NCBI RefSeq assembly: GCF_014642405.1
Contig: NZ_BMIN01000014.1
Location: forward strand, 54,261-118,260
Source of the DNA: Pontibacillus salipaludis
GTDB taxonomy: Bacteria > Bacillota > Bacilli > Bacillales > BH030062
Direction of reading: 5' to 3'
Length of the DNA stretch: 64,000 bases
A program made the translations under genes and the position numbers. Below the pieces are notes generated by a model that searched no databases, was not told the DNA's origin, and saw nothing but the letters and a program-made list of their open reading frames with translations. Shown piece after piece: positions 1 to 7,001 of this stretch; position 1 is the stretch's first letter, and the number at the start of each line of letters is the position of its first letter.

Positions 1-773
1 AGGAGTCCTTTTGTATATGGATGTAAGGCGTGTTTGAAAAGCGTCCTAACAGGCGCTTCCTCAACAATTTTTCCTGCATACATCACGACAACTCGGTCAC
101 AGACTTCAGCTACAACCCCGAGGTCATGAGTAATCATCATAATAGATGTATGAAGTTTCCGGTTTAATTCTTTCATCAACTGAAGAATTTGTTTCTGAAT
201 CGTGACGTCTAAGGCTGTTGTAGGCTCGTCCGCAATTAAAAGTTGTGGTTCGCAAATCATGCTCATTGCAATCATAACCCTCTGTCTCATGCCGCCTGAT
301 AGCTGATGAGGGTAATCGTTTAGTAGTTGTTCAGCTCTTGGTAGCCCAACAAGCTCAAGCATCTCAATGTTTCGCTTTCTCGCTTTTTCTTTTGAACATG
401 ATTGGTGTGTATGAATGGCTTCAGTGAGCTGGTTCCCTATTTTAAAAAGGGGGTTGAGTGAGGTCATCGGCTCCTGAAAAATCATTGCAATTTCATTTCC
501 TCTTATAGATCGCATTCTCTTTTCAGTAGCTTTAGTCAGGGATTCACCTTGGAAAAAAATCTCCCCGCCGACGATTTTTCCTGCTTGAGGGAGAAGCCCC
601 ATGATCGACAGAGAAGTGACGCTCTTTCCACATCCGGACTCCCCAACAATCCCCAATATTTCTCCTTTATGAATGCTGAAATTGATATCATCTACTGCTG
701 GAACAATCCCGTTATCAGTGAAGAAACTTGTCCGTAATCCTTGTACATGTAAAATGTCCTGCTGCTTGCCCAC
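1..773 (-). CDS. Oligopeptide/dipeptide ABC transporter ATPase (OppD/DppD type), partial at left edge
   Basis: N-terminal 257 codons of an ATP-binding subunit of a peptide/nickel ABC importer; the C-terminus lies beyond base 1. I read the frame on the minus strand. It starts at a GTG (771-773) preceded by AAAGAGGTGG, then MGKQQDILHVQGLRTSFF. Walker A is GESGCGKS, the Q-loop region reads FQEPMTSLNP, the ABC signature is LSGGMRQR and Walker B is LLIADEPTTALD followed by the H-loop MITHDLG. The ending HALHPYTKGLL is typical of the OppD/DppD subfamily. ATP hydrolysis at the inner membrane face would drive peptide or metal-chelate uptake. Partner permease and binding-protein genes must lie outside the window. 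Substrate cannot be told from this fragment. Confidence 0.9.
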   Translation of the reverse strand, partial: MGKQQDILHVQGLRTSFFTDNGIVPAVDDINFSIHKGEILGIVGESGCGKSVTSLSIMGLLPQAGKIVGGEIFFQGESLTKATEKRMRSIRGNEIAMIFQEPMTSLNPLFKIGNQLTEAIHTHQSCSKEKARKRNIEMLELVGLPRAEQLLNDYPHQLSGGMRQRVMIAMSMICEPQLLIADEPTTALDVTIQKQILQLMKELNRKLHTSIMMITHDLGVVAEVCDRVVVMYAGKIVEEAPVRTLFKHALHPYTKGL

Positions 774-979
774 AGTTCCACCTCTTTCTCTAAATCTAGT
801 ACTATCACTCTATTCATGTAACGAAATGAATATTCACGAAATGATTTTGGTAGAAAAATAGACACCTTAAGTTAATTTGCAAGAGATTATAGGGGTGAGA
901 GGCGTTGGTTTTCCTGAATTGTACAGTCAAAGGAGGACCACCCTTCATATCTTATAGAAAGAGACAAGGAGGTGAGTAT

Positions 980-1291
980 ATGAAAAGGAATAGATGGAAG
1001 AGTTACCGACTGTGGGTAGCTATTGCAGCATTATTGGGGATGTTTTTACAGGATTGTGGGTTTATCAATATGGTAGATCGATATGAAATGTACGTGAGTG
1101 TGATTCTCTCAATCTTGATCTTCCTTGGAGTCATCCATTCACCTGAGAAGGAAGTCATTAAGGAAGTATTAGAGGAGGAAATTAAGTCTAAAGAAAAGGA
1201 ACAAGAGTCTTTAGATCAGGGAGCCGATAAAGAAAGCTTAGAAGAAGAGAGTAAGAAGGAGGAAGAGGATGAAAGTCAAAAGTCTACCTAA
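980..1291 (+). CDS. Small holin-like membrane protein upstream of amidase
   Basis: 103-residue protein starting at ATG 980 behind AGGAGGTGAG; an upstream in-frame start at 905 has no comparable binding site. It begins MKRNRWKSYRLWVAIAALLG. Two hydrophobic segments (about residues 11-26 and 37-56) are followed by a charged tail rich in Glu and Lys. Size, topology and charged C-terminus resemble phi-LC3-type phage holins, and the next gene is a peptidoglycan amidase whose start overlaps this gene by 23 bases, as in holin-endolysin cassettes. No other phage genes are visible nearby. Function is inferred mainly from context; it could be an unrelated small membrane protein. Confidence 0.6.
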   Translation: MKRNRWKSYRLWVAIAALLGMFLQDCGFINMVDRYEMYVSVILSILIFLGVIHSPEKEVIKEVLEEEIKSKEKEQESLDQGADKESLEEESKKEEEDESQKST

Positions 1292-1994
1292 ACTAGTAGA
1301 TTTACGGGGGAAAACGGCGCGGGATGGAGATTATAAACGGGTTGGTTTAGAAAATAAAACAGATATAGCGATTCACCATTCTCTAACGGATGAAGGAGAC
1401 TCTGAAGCTTTTGCCAGGTATCACGTCCATACGAACCAATGGCCAGGGATCGGCTACCACTTTGTCATCCTGAAAGATGGAACGATTGAATGGAACCACG
1501 ATTTGGATCGAATGAGTTATCACGTAGGAAATGGGAATAAACGAGCGATTGGAGTTTGTTTGGTAGGAGATTTTAGGTATTATGAGCCAAGTCTAGATCA
1601 AAAGAAGGCGTTCAAGGCCCTTCATGAGGCATTGAGGGAAGAAATGCCTCGCTATGAGCGGACGTTGGGTCACAATGAATTTCCAGGTTATGAATGGAAA
1701 GCATGTCCTAGTTTTGACTATAGGGCTGTGTTGGAAAAAGCGAAGGTGGAAGCAGACGTCAAAAGATACCGATTAATGACAGGCACATTCTCTACGGCCG
1801 AAGAACTATCGGGAGGGAAAAAGCGCTTATTAAGTCGCTTTAACTGGACGGTGTATGAACGAGCAGACCATTCAAACTTTAATCCTCCATACAGACTCAT
1901 AACAGGAACCTTTGTATCAAAAGAGGAAGCTGAGCGTTATGCATCCGTACTAGAGGATGAGTTCGGATGGATCGTTTATGTAATCGATGCATAA
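1269..1994 (+). CDS. N-acetylmuramoyl-L-alanine amidase (Amidase_2/PGRP fold) with C-terminal SPOR-like repeats
   Basis: 241 residues, no signal peptide. Residues about 30-155 form an amidase-2 domain: IAIHHSLTD supplies the first zinc His (36/37), GIGYHFVILKDG and the later GHNEFPG and KACPSFD motifs supply the remaining zinc ligands and the substrate loop. It would cleave the bond between muramic acid and L-Ala of peptidoglycan. The C-terminus holds two related stretches (YRLMTGTF near 163 and YRLITGTF near 203, ending WIVYVIDA) resembling SPOR/sporulation-related repeats that bind glycan strands. AAGGAGG lies 6 bases before ATG 1269. Lack of an export signal fits holin-dependent release, either as a prophage relic or a domesticated lysis cassette. 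Confidence 0.88.
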   Translation: MKVKSLPKLVDLRGKTARDGDYKRVGLENKTDIAIHHSLTDEGDSEAFARYHVHTNQWPGIGYHFVILKDGTIEWNHDLDRMSYHVGNGNKRAIGVCLVGDFRYYEPSLDQKKAFKALHEALREEMPRYERTLGHNEFPGYEWKACPSFDYRAVLEKAKVEADVKRYRLMTGTFSTAEELSGGKKRLLSRFNWTVYERADHSNFNPPYRLITGTFVSKEEAERYASVLEDEFGWIVYVIDA

Positions 1995-1996
1995 AA

Positions 1997-2028
1997 ATAG
2001 TGCCAACTCCTTTAGGAATTGGCACTAT
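1997..2028. terminator. Bidirectional terminator between amidase and SDR genes
   Basis: Perfect 10-bp arms ATAGTGCCAA (1997-2006) and TTGGCACTAT (2019-2028). On the minus strand the hairpin is followed by TTTTTA, so it mainly ends the SDR transcript, whose stop codon lies inside the loop; on the plus strand the T-run is weak. Confidence 0.75.
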
Positions 2029-2791
2029 TCATATTTTGTGCAATGCGAGCGGCGACAGAACGAGGGACAAATTTAGCAGCAAGGGCACTCACGCGGTTTA
2101 CACGACCGGGTACAATGACGCGCTGCTTCTTCATATATCCTTCGAATCCAGCTTTAGCAACCATTTGGGGAGACATGGTGCTCGAAGTAAGCTTAGAATT
2201 TTCTGCTTTTGCTGTTTTAAAGAAGTTCGTTTCCGTTGCACCAGGACATAGCGTCGTGACATGTACATTGGAGCCTTTTAATTCTTCCGCCATGGCTTCT
2301 GAGAAGGAAAGAACGTAAGATTTAGAAGCATAATAAACAGCCATTTTAGGACCAGGTTGGAATGCAGCAGTACTGGCCACATTTAAGATTCCAGCCGGCA
2401 ATCCCTGATTCGCTGCCTTTTTCAAAGAAGGCAGGAAGTAATGCGTAAGTTCAGTCAGGGCTGTAATATTGACTTGAAGCATATCTTGTTGTTCTTGAAG
2501 GGAAAGTTCATCGAAATACCCATTTAATCCAAAACCAGCGTTGTTAACGAGCGCGCTGATCGTAAGGTCCTTATCCAGGACATGTTGGTACAATTCCTTT
2601 GAAGCCCCGGGTTGAGAGAGGTCTTTAGGAATGATCGTAACCTCTATGTGATTCAATTCGTCTTTCAGCTTCTGAAGTTTCTCTTCATTTCGGGCAGTTA
2701 TAATCAAGTTATAGCCGTTTGCTGCGTAAAGTTTTGCGAATTCGTATCCTAAACCACTAGATGCTCCTGTAATAAGGGCAGTTGGATTCAT
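2012..2791 (-). CDS. Short-chain dehydrogenase/reductase (SDR)
   Basis: 259-residue classical SDR oxidoreductase. The N-terminal Rossmann motif is TGASSGLG (residues 8-15), the NNAG motif follows near residue 88, and the catalytic pair is YYASK with a Ser upstream in NVASTAA. It would transfer hydride between NAD(P)H and a carbonyl/alcohol substrate. It resembles the DltE/YqjQ-like group of SDRs of unknown substrate. AGGAGG lies 9 bases before ATG 2791. Monocistronic: the amidase converges on it and the next minus-strand gene is a separate small peptide gene about 90 bases upstream. Confidence 0.88.
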   Translation of the reverse strand: MNPTALITGASSGLGYEFAKLYAANGYNLIITARNEEKLQKLKDELNHIEVTIIPKDLSQPGASKELYQHVLDKDLTISALVNNAGFGLNGYFDELSLQEQQDMLQVNITALTELTHYFLPSLKKAANQGLPAGILNVASTAAFQPGPKMAVYYASKSYVLSFSEAMAEELKGSNVHVTTLCPGATETNFFKTAKAENSKLTSSTMSPQMVAKAGFEGYMKKQRVIVPGRVNRVSALAAKFVPRSVAARIAQNMNSANS

Positions 2792-2880
2792 AGCAAAAGA
2801 ACCTCCTAGAATGTTTATTAGTTCGTATGTTTAAGTATTTAAACCATACATAAGTTTACCCATAAAGTCAACTTGGCTGT

Positions 2881-2958
2881 TTAAGCACGGAAGCGTCCAA
2901 AGACGAGAAAAATAATGACGGCAAGAACGATAACAATGGAAGATACTATAGCAAACAT
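2881..2958 (-). CDS. 25-residue hydrophobic membrane peptide
   Basis: Very short gene: ATG at 2956-2958, stop TAA at 2881-2883. It begins MFAIVSSIVIVLAVIIFLVF and ends GRFRA, a single membrane span with a positively charged tail. A strong AAAAAGGAG site sits 7 bases before the start, which is why I call it real. It resembles the many 25-30 residue membrane peptides of spore formers, but I do not recognise a named family. It lies between the SDR gene and the divergently oriented GrpB-family gene. Confidence 0.6.
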   Translation of the reverse strand: MFAIVSSIVIVLAVIIFLVFGRFRA

Positions 2959-3059
2959 GGACAATCTCCTTTTTCTTATAATCTACCCGTTTCTAGTGAG
3001 TTCTAAATCTAGAGAAGGAGATTTGTGCATTAAATGGAATTATTTTGTGGAGGGATATT

Positions 3060-3590
3060 ATGAGATTAGGATTAGCAAAGGACGAGGTAAAAATCGTTCC
3101 GCACACTAAAGAATGGAAGACTGAATTCAATAACGTTCATGCATGTCTAGTGAAGAATACTGGGTTGGAAGGTGTACGAATTGAACATATAGGGAGTACA
3201 GCTATCGGAGGCATTCATGCAAAGCCAATTATCGATTTGATGGTTGGTGTGGATGATTTGGAGAATGTGAAGTCACCCGTACGAGCTGGACTTAAAGCGT
3301 GTGGGTTTCTACAGTTGCGTGTGGAACGTCCAGGTGAAGTAGTTTTCGCAAGATTTACTGACGAGAGCTATAAGGTAAAGACACATTACGTGCACTTAAT
3401 GGAATATAAGAGCGAACTATGGAATAATCTCTTGTTCTTTAGAGACTACTTGAATGAGCATGAAGATGAGAAACGAGCTTACGAGAACTTAAAATTTGAT
3501 TTTATTAACGGAGACGAGGAAGGGATTGTTGCTTACACGGATCATAAAGAAGCTTTCGTTAAGAGGATCACGGATAAACGACCAAAGTAA
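3060..3590 (+). CDS. GrpB family protein (UPF0157, nucleotidyltransferase-like fold)
   Basis: 176 residues from ATG 3060, chosen over an upstream TTG (3045) because GTGGAGGG lies 7 bases before it. The family signature is clear: IEHIGSTAIGGIHAKPIIDL (about residues 40-59), where the GST and the Asp of PIIDL correspond to nucleotidyltransferase-fold positions. GrpB proteins are often fused to dephospho-CoA kinase or found alone; their substrate is unknown. The C-terminal half has the usual HYVHLMEYKSELWNNLLFFRDYL helix-rich region with the conserved RDYL. Monocistronic with its own terminator. Confidence 0.85.
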   Translation: MRLGLAKDEVKIVPHTKEWKTEFNNVHACLVKNTGLEGVRIEHIGSTAIGGIHAKPIIDLMVGVDDLENVKSPVRAGLKACGFLQLRVERPGEVVFARFTDESYKVKTHYVHLMEYKSELWNNLLFFRDYLNEHEDEKRAYENLKFDFINGDEEGIVAYTDHKEAFVKRITDKRPK

Positions 3591-3620
3591 AAGGAGGCTC
3601 TACATGAGCCTCCTTTTCTT
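3590..3620 (+). terminator. Terminator after GrpB gene
   Basis: Perfect 11-bp arms AAAGGAGGCTC (3590-3600) and GAGCCTCCTTT (3605-3615), then TCTTTATT. On the minus strand it can also end the convergent yxlG-like gene. Confidence 0.9.
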
Positions 3621-3629
3621 TATTCCCTA

Positions 3630-4406
3630 CTATGCAGCGAGTTCTTTTTTCCGGAATATCAAGACGGAGCTTATCAACAATACACCAATAAGTAAAAGAG
3701 TGATGATTAAAGTAAGCCACAGGTCTCCGCTAGTTGAGCCGTTTATGACATACTCCCTTATATACGCATTAATTTGAGGTGGGTACCCGTCAATGAATCT
3801 TGAGACAAGTCCGTTAAGGCTGTTAATAAGAATAATAAGGGCTACTGATAGAAATCCCACCAGTCCCGGTGTTTTAAAGAATACGTTCATAAAGATAGAG
3901 ATGGTAAGGACAAATGTAATCCATACACTATAAAGGAAAAAGGAACCGATCATAATAGAGAATGCTAAGTCTCCGTATAGGATATTGACGTAATACCAGC
4001 TAGTTAGTAAACCAAGGAATAAACTGAAAAAGATAAGTACAAGCGTGCTTGCCCATTTAGCCGTAATGTAGGCTGTATAACTCACAGGTTTTACTAGAAT
4101 TAATTCTGTAACCCCGCTCTTACGCTCTGCGGCAATGATTCCCATCGTCATAAGTAGCACAACGGCAACGCCTAGGAGGTTAAGCTGTCCGAAGCTTAAT
4201 AAGAATGCTTCAGGCGGTGTGGGAGTTGGTAAGTCTAAGATTGCTCCTTCAGGCAACTCACCAGACTTTTCAAGAATGACGGGTAAATAATGTGTCGTAA
4301 CTGGATCGAGGGCAGCTACAAGAATAAATGTAATCGGTACCCACAACCACTTGAAGTTCCGCCAATTTTCGAGTGTCTCTTTTTGAAATAGTGTCATCCA
4401 CTGCAT
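3630..4406 (-). CDS. yxlG: ABC-2 type exporter permease (YxlG-like)
   Basis: 258 residues with about six membrane segments, ABC-2 permease type; the IIAAERKSGVTELILVKPVS stretch (about residues 88-107) is the cytoplasmic coupling region of this family. It pairs with the ATPase encoded just upstream. Stop and start overlap (TGATG at 4404-4408), so translation is coupled; a GTG at 4409 is an alternative start one codon earlier. Length (B. subtilis YxlG is 259) and the preceding ATPase and small membrane gene match the yxlE-yxlF-yxlG part of the B. subtilis sigY operon. Substrate unknown. Here the sigY and yxlCD genes are absent. Confidence 0.8.
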   Translation of the reverse strand: MQWMTLFQKETLENWRNFKWLWVPITFILVAALDPVTTHYLPVILEKSGELPEGAILDLPTPTPPEAFLLSFGQLNLLGVAVVLLMTMGIIAAERKSGVTELILVKPVSYTAYITAKWASTLVLIFFSLFLGLLTSWYYVNILYGDLAFSIMIGSFFLYSVWITFVLTISIFMNVFFKTPGLVGFLSVALIILINSLNGLVSRFIDGYPPQINAYIREYVINGSTSGDLWLTLIITLLLIGVLLISSVLIFRKKELAA

Positions 4407-5314
4407 CACTCGTTCACCACCTTCATAAATAACTCTTCTAGGGAAAGGCGTCCGATTTCAAACGAGGTAAGAGGCCAGTGATGTTCGACGGCTTGTTGTA
4501 AAATAGCTGACCTTGCATCCTTTATTTTGTTCACTTCAACGTAGAGTGCATCTCCGTGAGGCTCTACTTGGAGCACCTCTGGTAATGAAATGAGTTGTTC
4601 AATATATTGCTCTGAATGTGATTCAAATTCTATAATGATTCTGTTTACGGCTTGAGTTGCTTGTAGTTCTTCAATTGTCCCTGAATGATGTAGTATCCCA
4701 TTATGAAGAAGCAATAGTCTGTCACTCACTTCCTCGGCATCGCTTAAGATATGTGTCGAAAACAAGATCGTCGTTTCTTTCTTTAATTCTTCAATTAAAT
4801 TTAGCACCTCACGACGCCCGTTTGGGTCAAGGGAGGATACTGGCTCATCGAGCATGATTAATTTGGGGCGGTGAATCATGGCCTGTGCAATCCCGAGTCG
4901 TTGCTTCATTCCACCAGAATATTTTCCGATCCTACGGTTTTTAGCTTCGTGTAATCCTACTTTTTGTAAAAGTTGATCCGCACGGCTTGCGGCCTCTTTC
5001 TTAGATAAACGAGCTAAGCGAGCAACATAGATGAGGAATTCACGACCTGACATCCAGTTATGGAAGACAGGATATTGAGGTAAATACCCAATCCAAGAAC
5101 GAATGTCTTCTTTGTTGGACTTGCCTTCAAACGTAATGAGGCCAGACGTTGGCTTCATTAACCCGGAGAGCATCCTCAGGGTGGTTGTTTTGCCAGCTCC
5201 GTTTGGACCAAGTAAGGATACACACATTCCTTTCTCTAATTCAAAGGAAACATCCTCAATCACAGCAGTCCCATCAAATTGTTTCTTTAAATGTTGTACG
5301 TGTATAAAACTCAT
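4406..5314 (-). CDS. yxlF: ABC exporter ATP-binding protein (YxlF-like)
   Basis: 302-residue ABC ATPase. Walker A GPNGAGKTT (about residues 35-43), Q-loop LPQYP, signature YSGGMKQR, Walker B LIMLDEP and H-loop STHILSDAEE are all intact, so it should hydrolyse ATP. The roughly 80-residue C-terminal extension is usual for ATPases partnering ABC-2 permeases (drug, bacteriocin or Na+ export). It overlaps the preceding small gene by 4 bases (ATGA, 5311-5314) and the following permease by a few bases, forming a tight three-gene operon. B. subtilis YxlF is 295 residues and sits in the same order. Confidence 0.85.
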   Translation of the reverse strand: MSFIHVQHLKKQFDGTAVIEDVSFELEKGMCVSLLGPNGAGKTTTLRMLSGLMKPTSGLITFEGKSNKEDIRSWIGYLPQYPVFHNWMSGREFLIYVARLARLSKKEAASRADQLLQKVGLHEAKNRRIGKYSGGMKQRLGIAQAMIHRPKLIMLDEPVSSLDPNGRREVLNLIEELKKETTILFSTHILSDAEEVSDRLLLLHNGILHHSGTIEELQATQAVNRIIIEFESHSEQYIEQLISLPEVLQVEPHGDALYVEVNKIKDARSAILQQAVEHHWPLTSFEIGRLSLEELFMKVVNE

Positions 5315-5529
5315 CCATCATTTCTCCTTCCTATAAGGAAGTAAAGAATAGGGCCAGGTATATTGAAGAATAGTATGATGATTAACCAGACCCACTTAGG
5401 ACCGTTTGTGCTCTCGATTCTAAACCAATCCACTAAGGCGACTATAAGTAAAATGCTTTGTATAACTAGGAGAGGAGCTACAATCCCCCATGGAATGCTA
5501 CTGATCACTTCAGAAAATGTTTGTTCCAT
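5311..5529 (-). CDS. yxlE: Small PLDc_N-type membrane protein (YxlE-like)
   Basis: 72 residues from ATG 5529; AGAAGGG sits 9 bases upstream. The frame stays open to 5640, but the longer version would include the tRNA-Ala promoter, so the short start is favoured. It has two membrane segments (PWGIVAPLLVIQSILLIVAL and WVWLIIILFFNIPGPILYFL) with the conserved N-x-PGPILYF-x-GR motif of PLDc_N/YxlE proteins. In B. subtilis YxlE acts with YxlD as a negative regulator of sigma-Y. Neither sigY nor yxlD is present here, so this copy probably serves the ABC exporter itself. Confidence 0.75.
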   Translation of the reverse strand: MEQTFSEVISSIPWGIVAPLLVIQSILLIVALVDWFRIESTNGPKWVWLIIILFFNIPGPILYFLIGRRNDG

Positions 5530-5623
5530 TTCAATCATCCCTTCTACGTATTCACTTATATAACGTATGGGGGAGGGGAAAGGTTCATGAAAAAATAAGA
5601 AATTAGATTTTTTTGAAAAAGGA

Positions 5624-5653
5624 TTGATTAAGATTACCATAGTACAGTATAAT
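5624..5653 (+). promoter_or_regulatory. Promoter of tRNA-Ala
   Basis: TTGATT (5624-5629), 18-base spacer, TATAAT (5648-5653); tRNA starts 24 bases later. Confidence 0.7.
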
Positions 5654-5676
5654 AGTCGTTGACTTACATTACATTC

Positions 5677-5749
5677 GGGGCATTAGCTCAGCTGGGAGAG
5701 CGCTACACTGGCAGTGTAGAGGTCAGCGGTTCGAGCCCGCTATGCTCCA
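5677..5749 (+). tRNA. tRNA-Ala (anticodon GGC)
   Basis: Full cloverleaf: acceptor arms GGGGCAT (5677-5683) and ATGCTCC (5742-5748) with one G-U pair, D arm containing AGCTCAGCTGGGAGAGC, anticodon stem CTACA/TGTAG around loop CTGGCAG (anticodon GGC, reads GCC and GCU), T arm GCGGGC-type with TTCGAGC. Discriminator A73 is at 5749; CCA is not encoded. Single tRNA with its own promoter and terminator, outside any rRNA cluster. Confidence 0.95.
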
Positions 5750-5754
5750 TCGAG

Positions 5755-5790
5755 AAAGCCTTCTTGCATATTTGCAAGAAGGCTTTTTTT
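5755..5790 (+). terminator. Terminator of tRNA-Ala
   Basis: 14-bp perfect stem: AAAGCCTTCTTGCA (5755-5768) with TGCAAGAAGGCTTT (5773-5786), loop TATT, then a T-run. Confidence 0.93.
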
Positions 5791-6215
5791 ATGTCTTTAA
5801 AAGTGAACAGGATAATTTCACTAGTTGAATAGACTCAGAGTAAAGAGCCCAAATGAATAAATATGTTCCGATAACACGAAGAAATCCTTCTGGCAAGGAT
5901 TTCTTTTTTTTTCGAGTTGATGGACCCGGTTTCGACATTTTGTAGAAAATATGGAAGGATTATGAACCTAAGACTTTTGTACTCTTTTTGGTATTCTTGT
6001 AATATTTTAGGGTTTCGGGACTTTGGGATTAGGATACTTATGTTACCATACTGACGAAAGTTACAGAATTTAGTGATAACTGGAAGATAAAGCAGGAATG
6101 GTACATAAGTCACATTAGCTTCTTCTTGTAGTGGCTAATGTCTAAAAGTCTAAGCTGAATCAAACCCAACTCTGTAAACATACGACTTTATTCTAGGAAA
6201 AGGTGGTTTCGAACT
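5791..6215. other. Intergenic region with an orphan terminator hairpin and an inverted repeat
   Basis: No credible gene; a 92-codon minus-strand frame (5835-6113) has no binding site and no recognisable sequence. A strong plus-strand intrinsic terminator stands at 5879-5912 (AAGAAATCCTT / AAGGATTTCTT then eight T). It has no gene before it except the already terminated tRNA, so a small RNA may end here. An 8-bp inverted repeat ACATTAGC (6112-6119) / GCTAATGT (6134-6141) with a 14-base loop lies 75 bases before the Tad operon and has no T-run, so it may be an operator or leader element. Confidence 0.6.
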
Positions 6216-6950
6216 ATGCTTGAGTCCAAACGAAGGGCCATTATCTTCTTTTCAATTGCAATTGTGCTTGCTGGAACTTCAGGGTTCTTAGTACTTCAAA
6301 AAGTACAGGCACTCAATTCGAATTTAGGGACGATGGTTCAAGTCTTTGTGGCGAATGAAAACATCTCTTCTCGAGATGCCATTACACCAAACAACATTCG
6401 TACAGAAGAGATCCCTCAGAAGTATTTGCGGGATGAACATATCACAAACGAACAAGATTTGATGAATAAAGTAACAGTTGTGCCTTTATCAGAAGGAGAC
6501 GTTATTACAAAGAATTTACTGAAGCAGGTGTCGACTGTGACAGAAGAGGACAATCGTTTAATTACGATAATGTCTTCAGAGCGGGTTACATTCGATGAGC
6601 CTCTTCTGGCATTAGACCGAGTCGATATCATTGTTTCACATGAATTCGAAGGAGAAAGTAAAACAGAAGTGTTTATGGAAGACGTGAAGGTAGCAAAGGT
6701 AGCAAAAAAAGACGGCGAATTTGCAGGGGTTCAGGTAGAGGTTCCGTTTGAAAAGGTACCGCGTTTGATTCATATGCAAAATTATGCAGACAGCACACGG
6801 ATTGTAAAAGCCAATGTAGGTCAAAGCGCTGCAGCGGTTCAACAAGAGAAGCAGTCGGAAGAAGAACAGAAGCCGAAGGACGAGAAGAAAGAGGAACAAT
6901 CTACTGAAGAAGATAAAGAAACCAAAGAGAAGCAAGATGGTGAAGAGTAA
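6216..6950 (+). CDS. cpaB: Flp pilus assembly protein CpaB/RcpC (SAF domain)
   Basis: 244 residues, first gene of the Tad operon. An N-terminal membrane anchor (residues 8-27) is followed by a SAF domain (about 40-105; VFVANENISSRDAITPNNI and VVPLSEGDVITKNLL) and an RcpC-like region to about 205. The C-terminal 40 residues are almost only Glu, Lys, Gln and Asp, unusual for CpaB and probably disordered. In Gram-negative bacteria CpaB lies in the periplasm next to the secretin; in Gram-positives it presumably sits between membrane and wall along the pilus channel. AAAGGTGG precedes ATG 6216. Confidence 0.85.
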   Translation: MLESKRRAIIFFSIAIVLAGTSGFLVLQKVQALNSNLGTMVQVFVANENISSRDAITPNNIRTEEIPQKYLRDEHITNEQDLMNKVTVVPLSEGDVITKNLLKQVSTVTEEDNRLITIMSSERVTFDEPLLALDRVDIIVSHEFEGESKTEVFMEDVKVAKVAKKDGEFAGVQVEVPFEKVPRLIHMQNYADSTRIVKANVGQSAAAVQQEKQSEEEQKPKDEKKEEQSTEEDKETKEKQDGEE

Positions 6951-7001
6951 TTTATTCACAAATAACCCATAGGTAAAACATGTTGATTCGGAGGAGTCCA
7001 A

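Noticed and set aside
980..1994. Intact prophage
   Set aside because: Only a holin-like gene and an amidase are present; neighbours are ordinary chromosomal genes.
5835..6113. 92-codon minus-strand open frame
   Set aside because: It crosses a terminator hairpin, lacks a ribosome binding site and has no recognisable domain.
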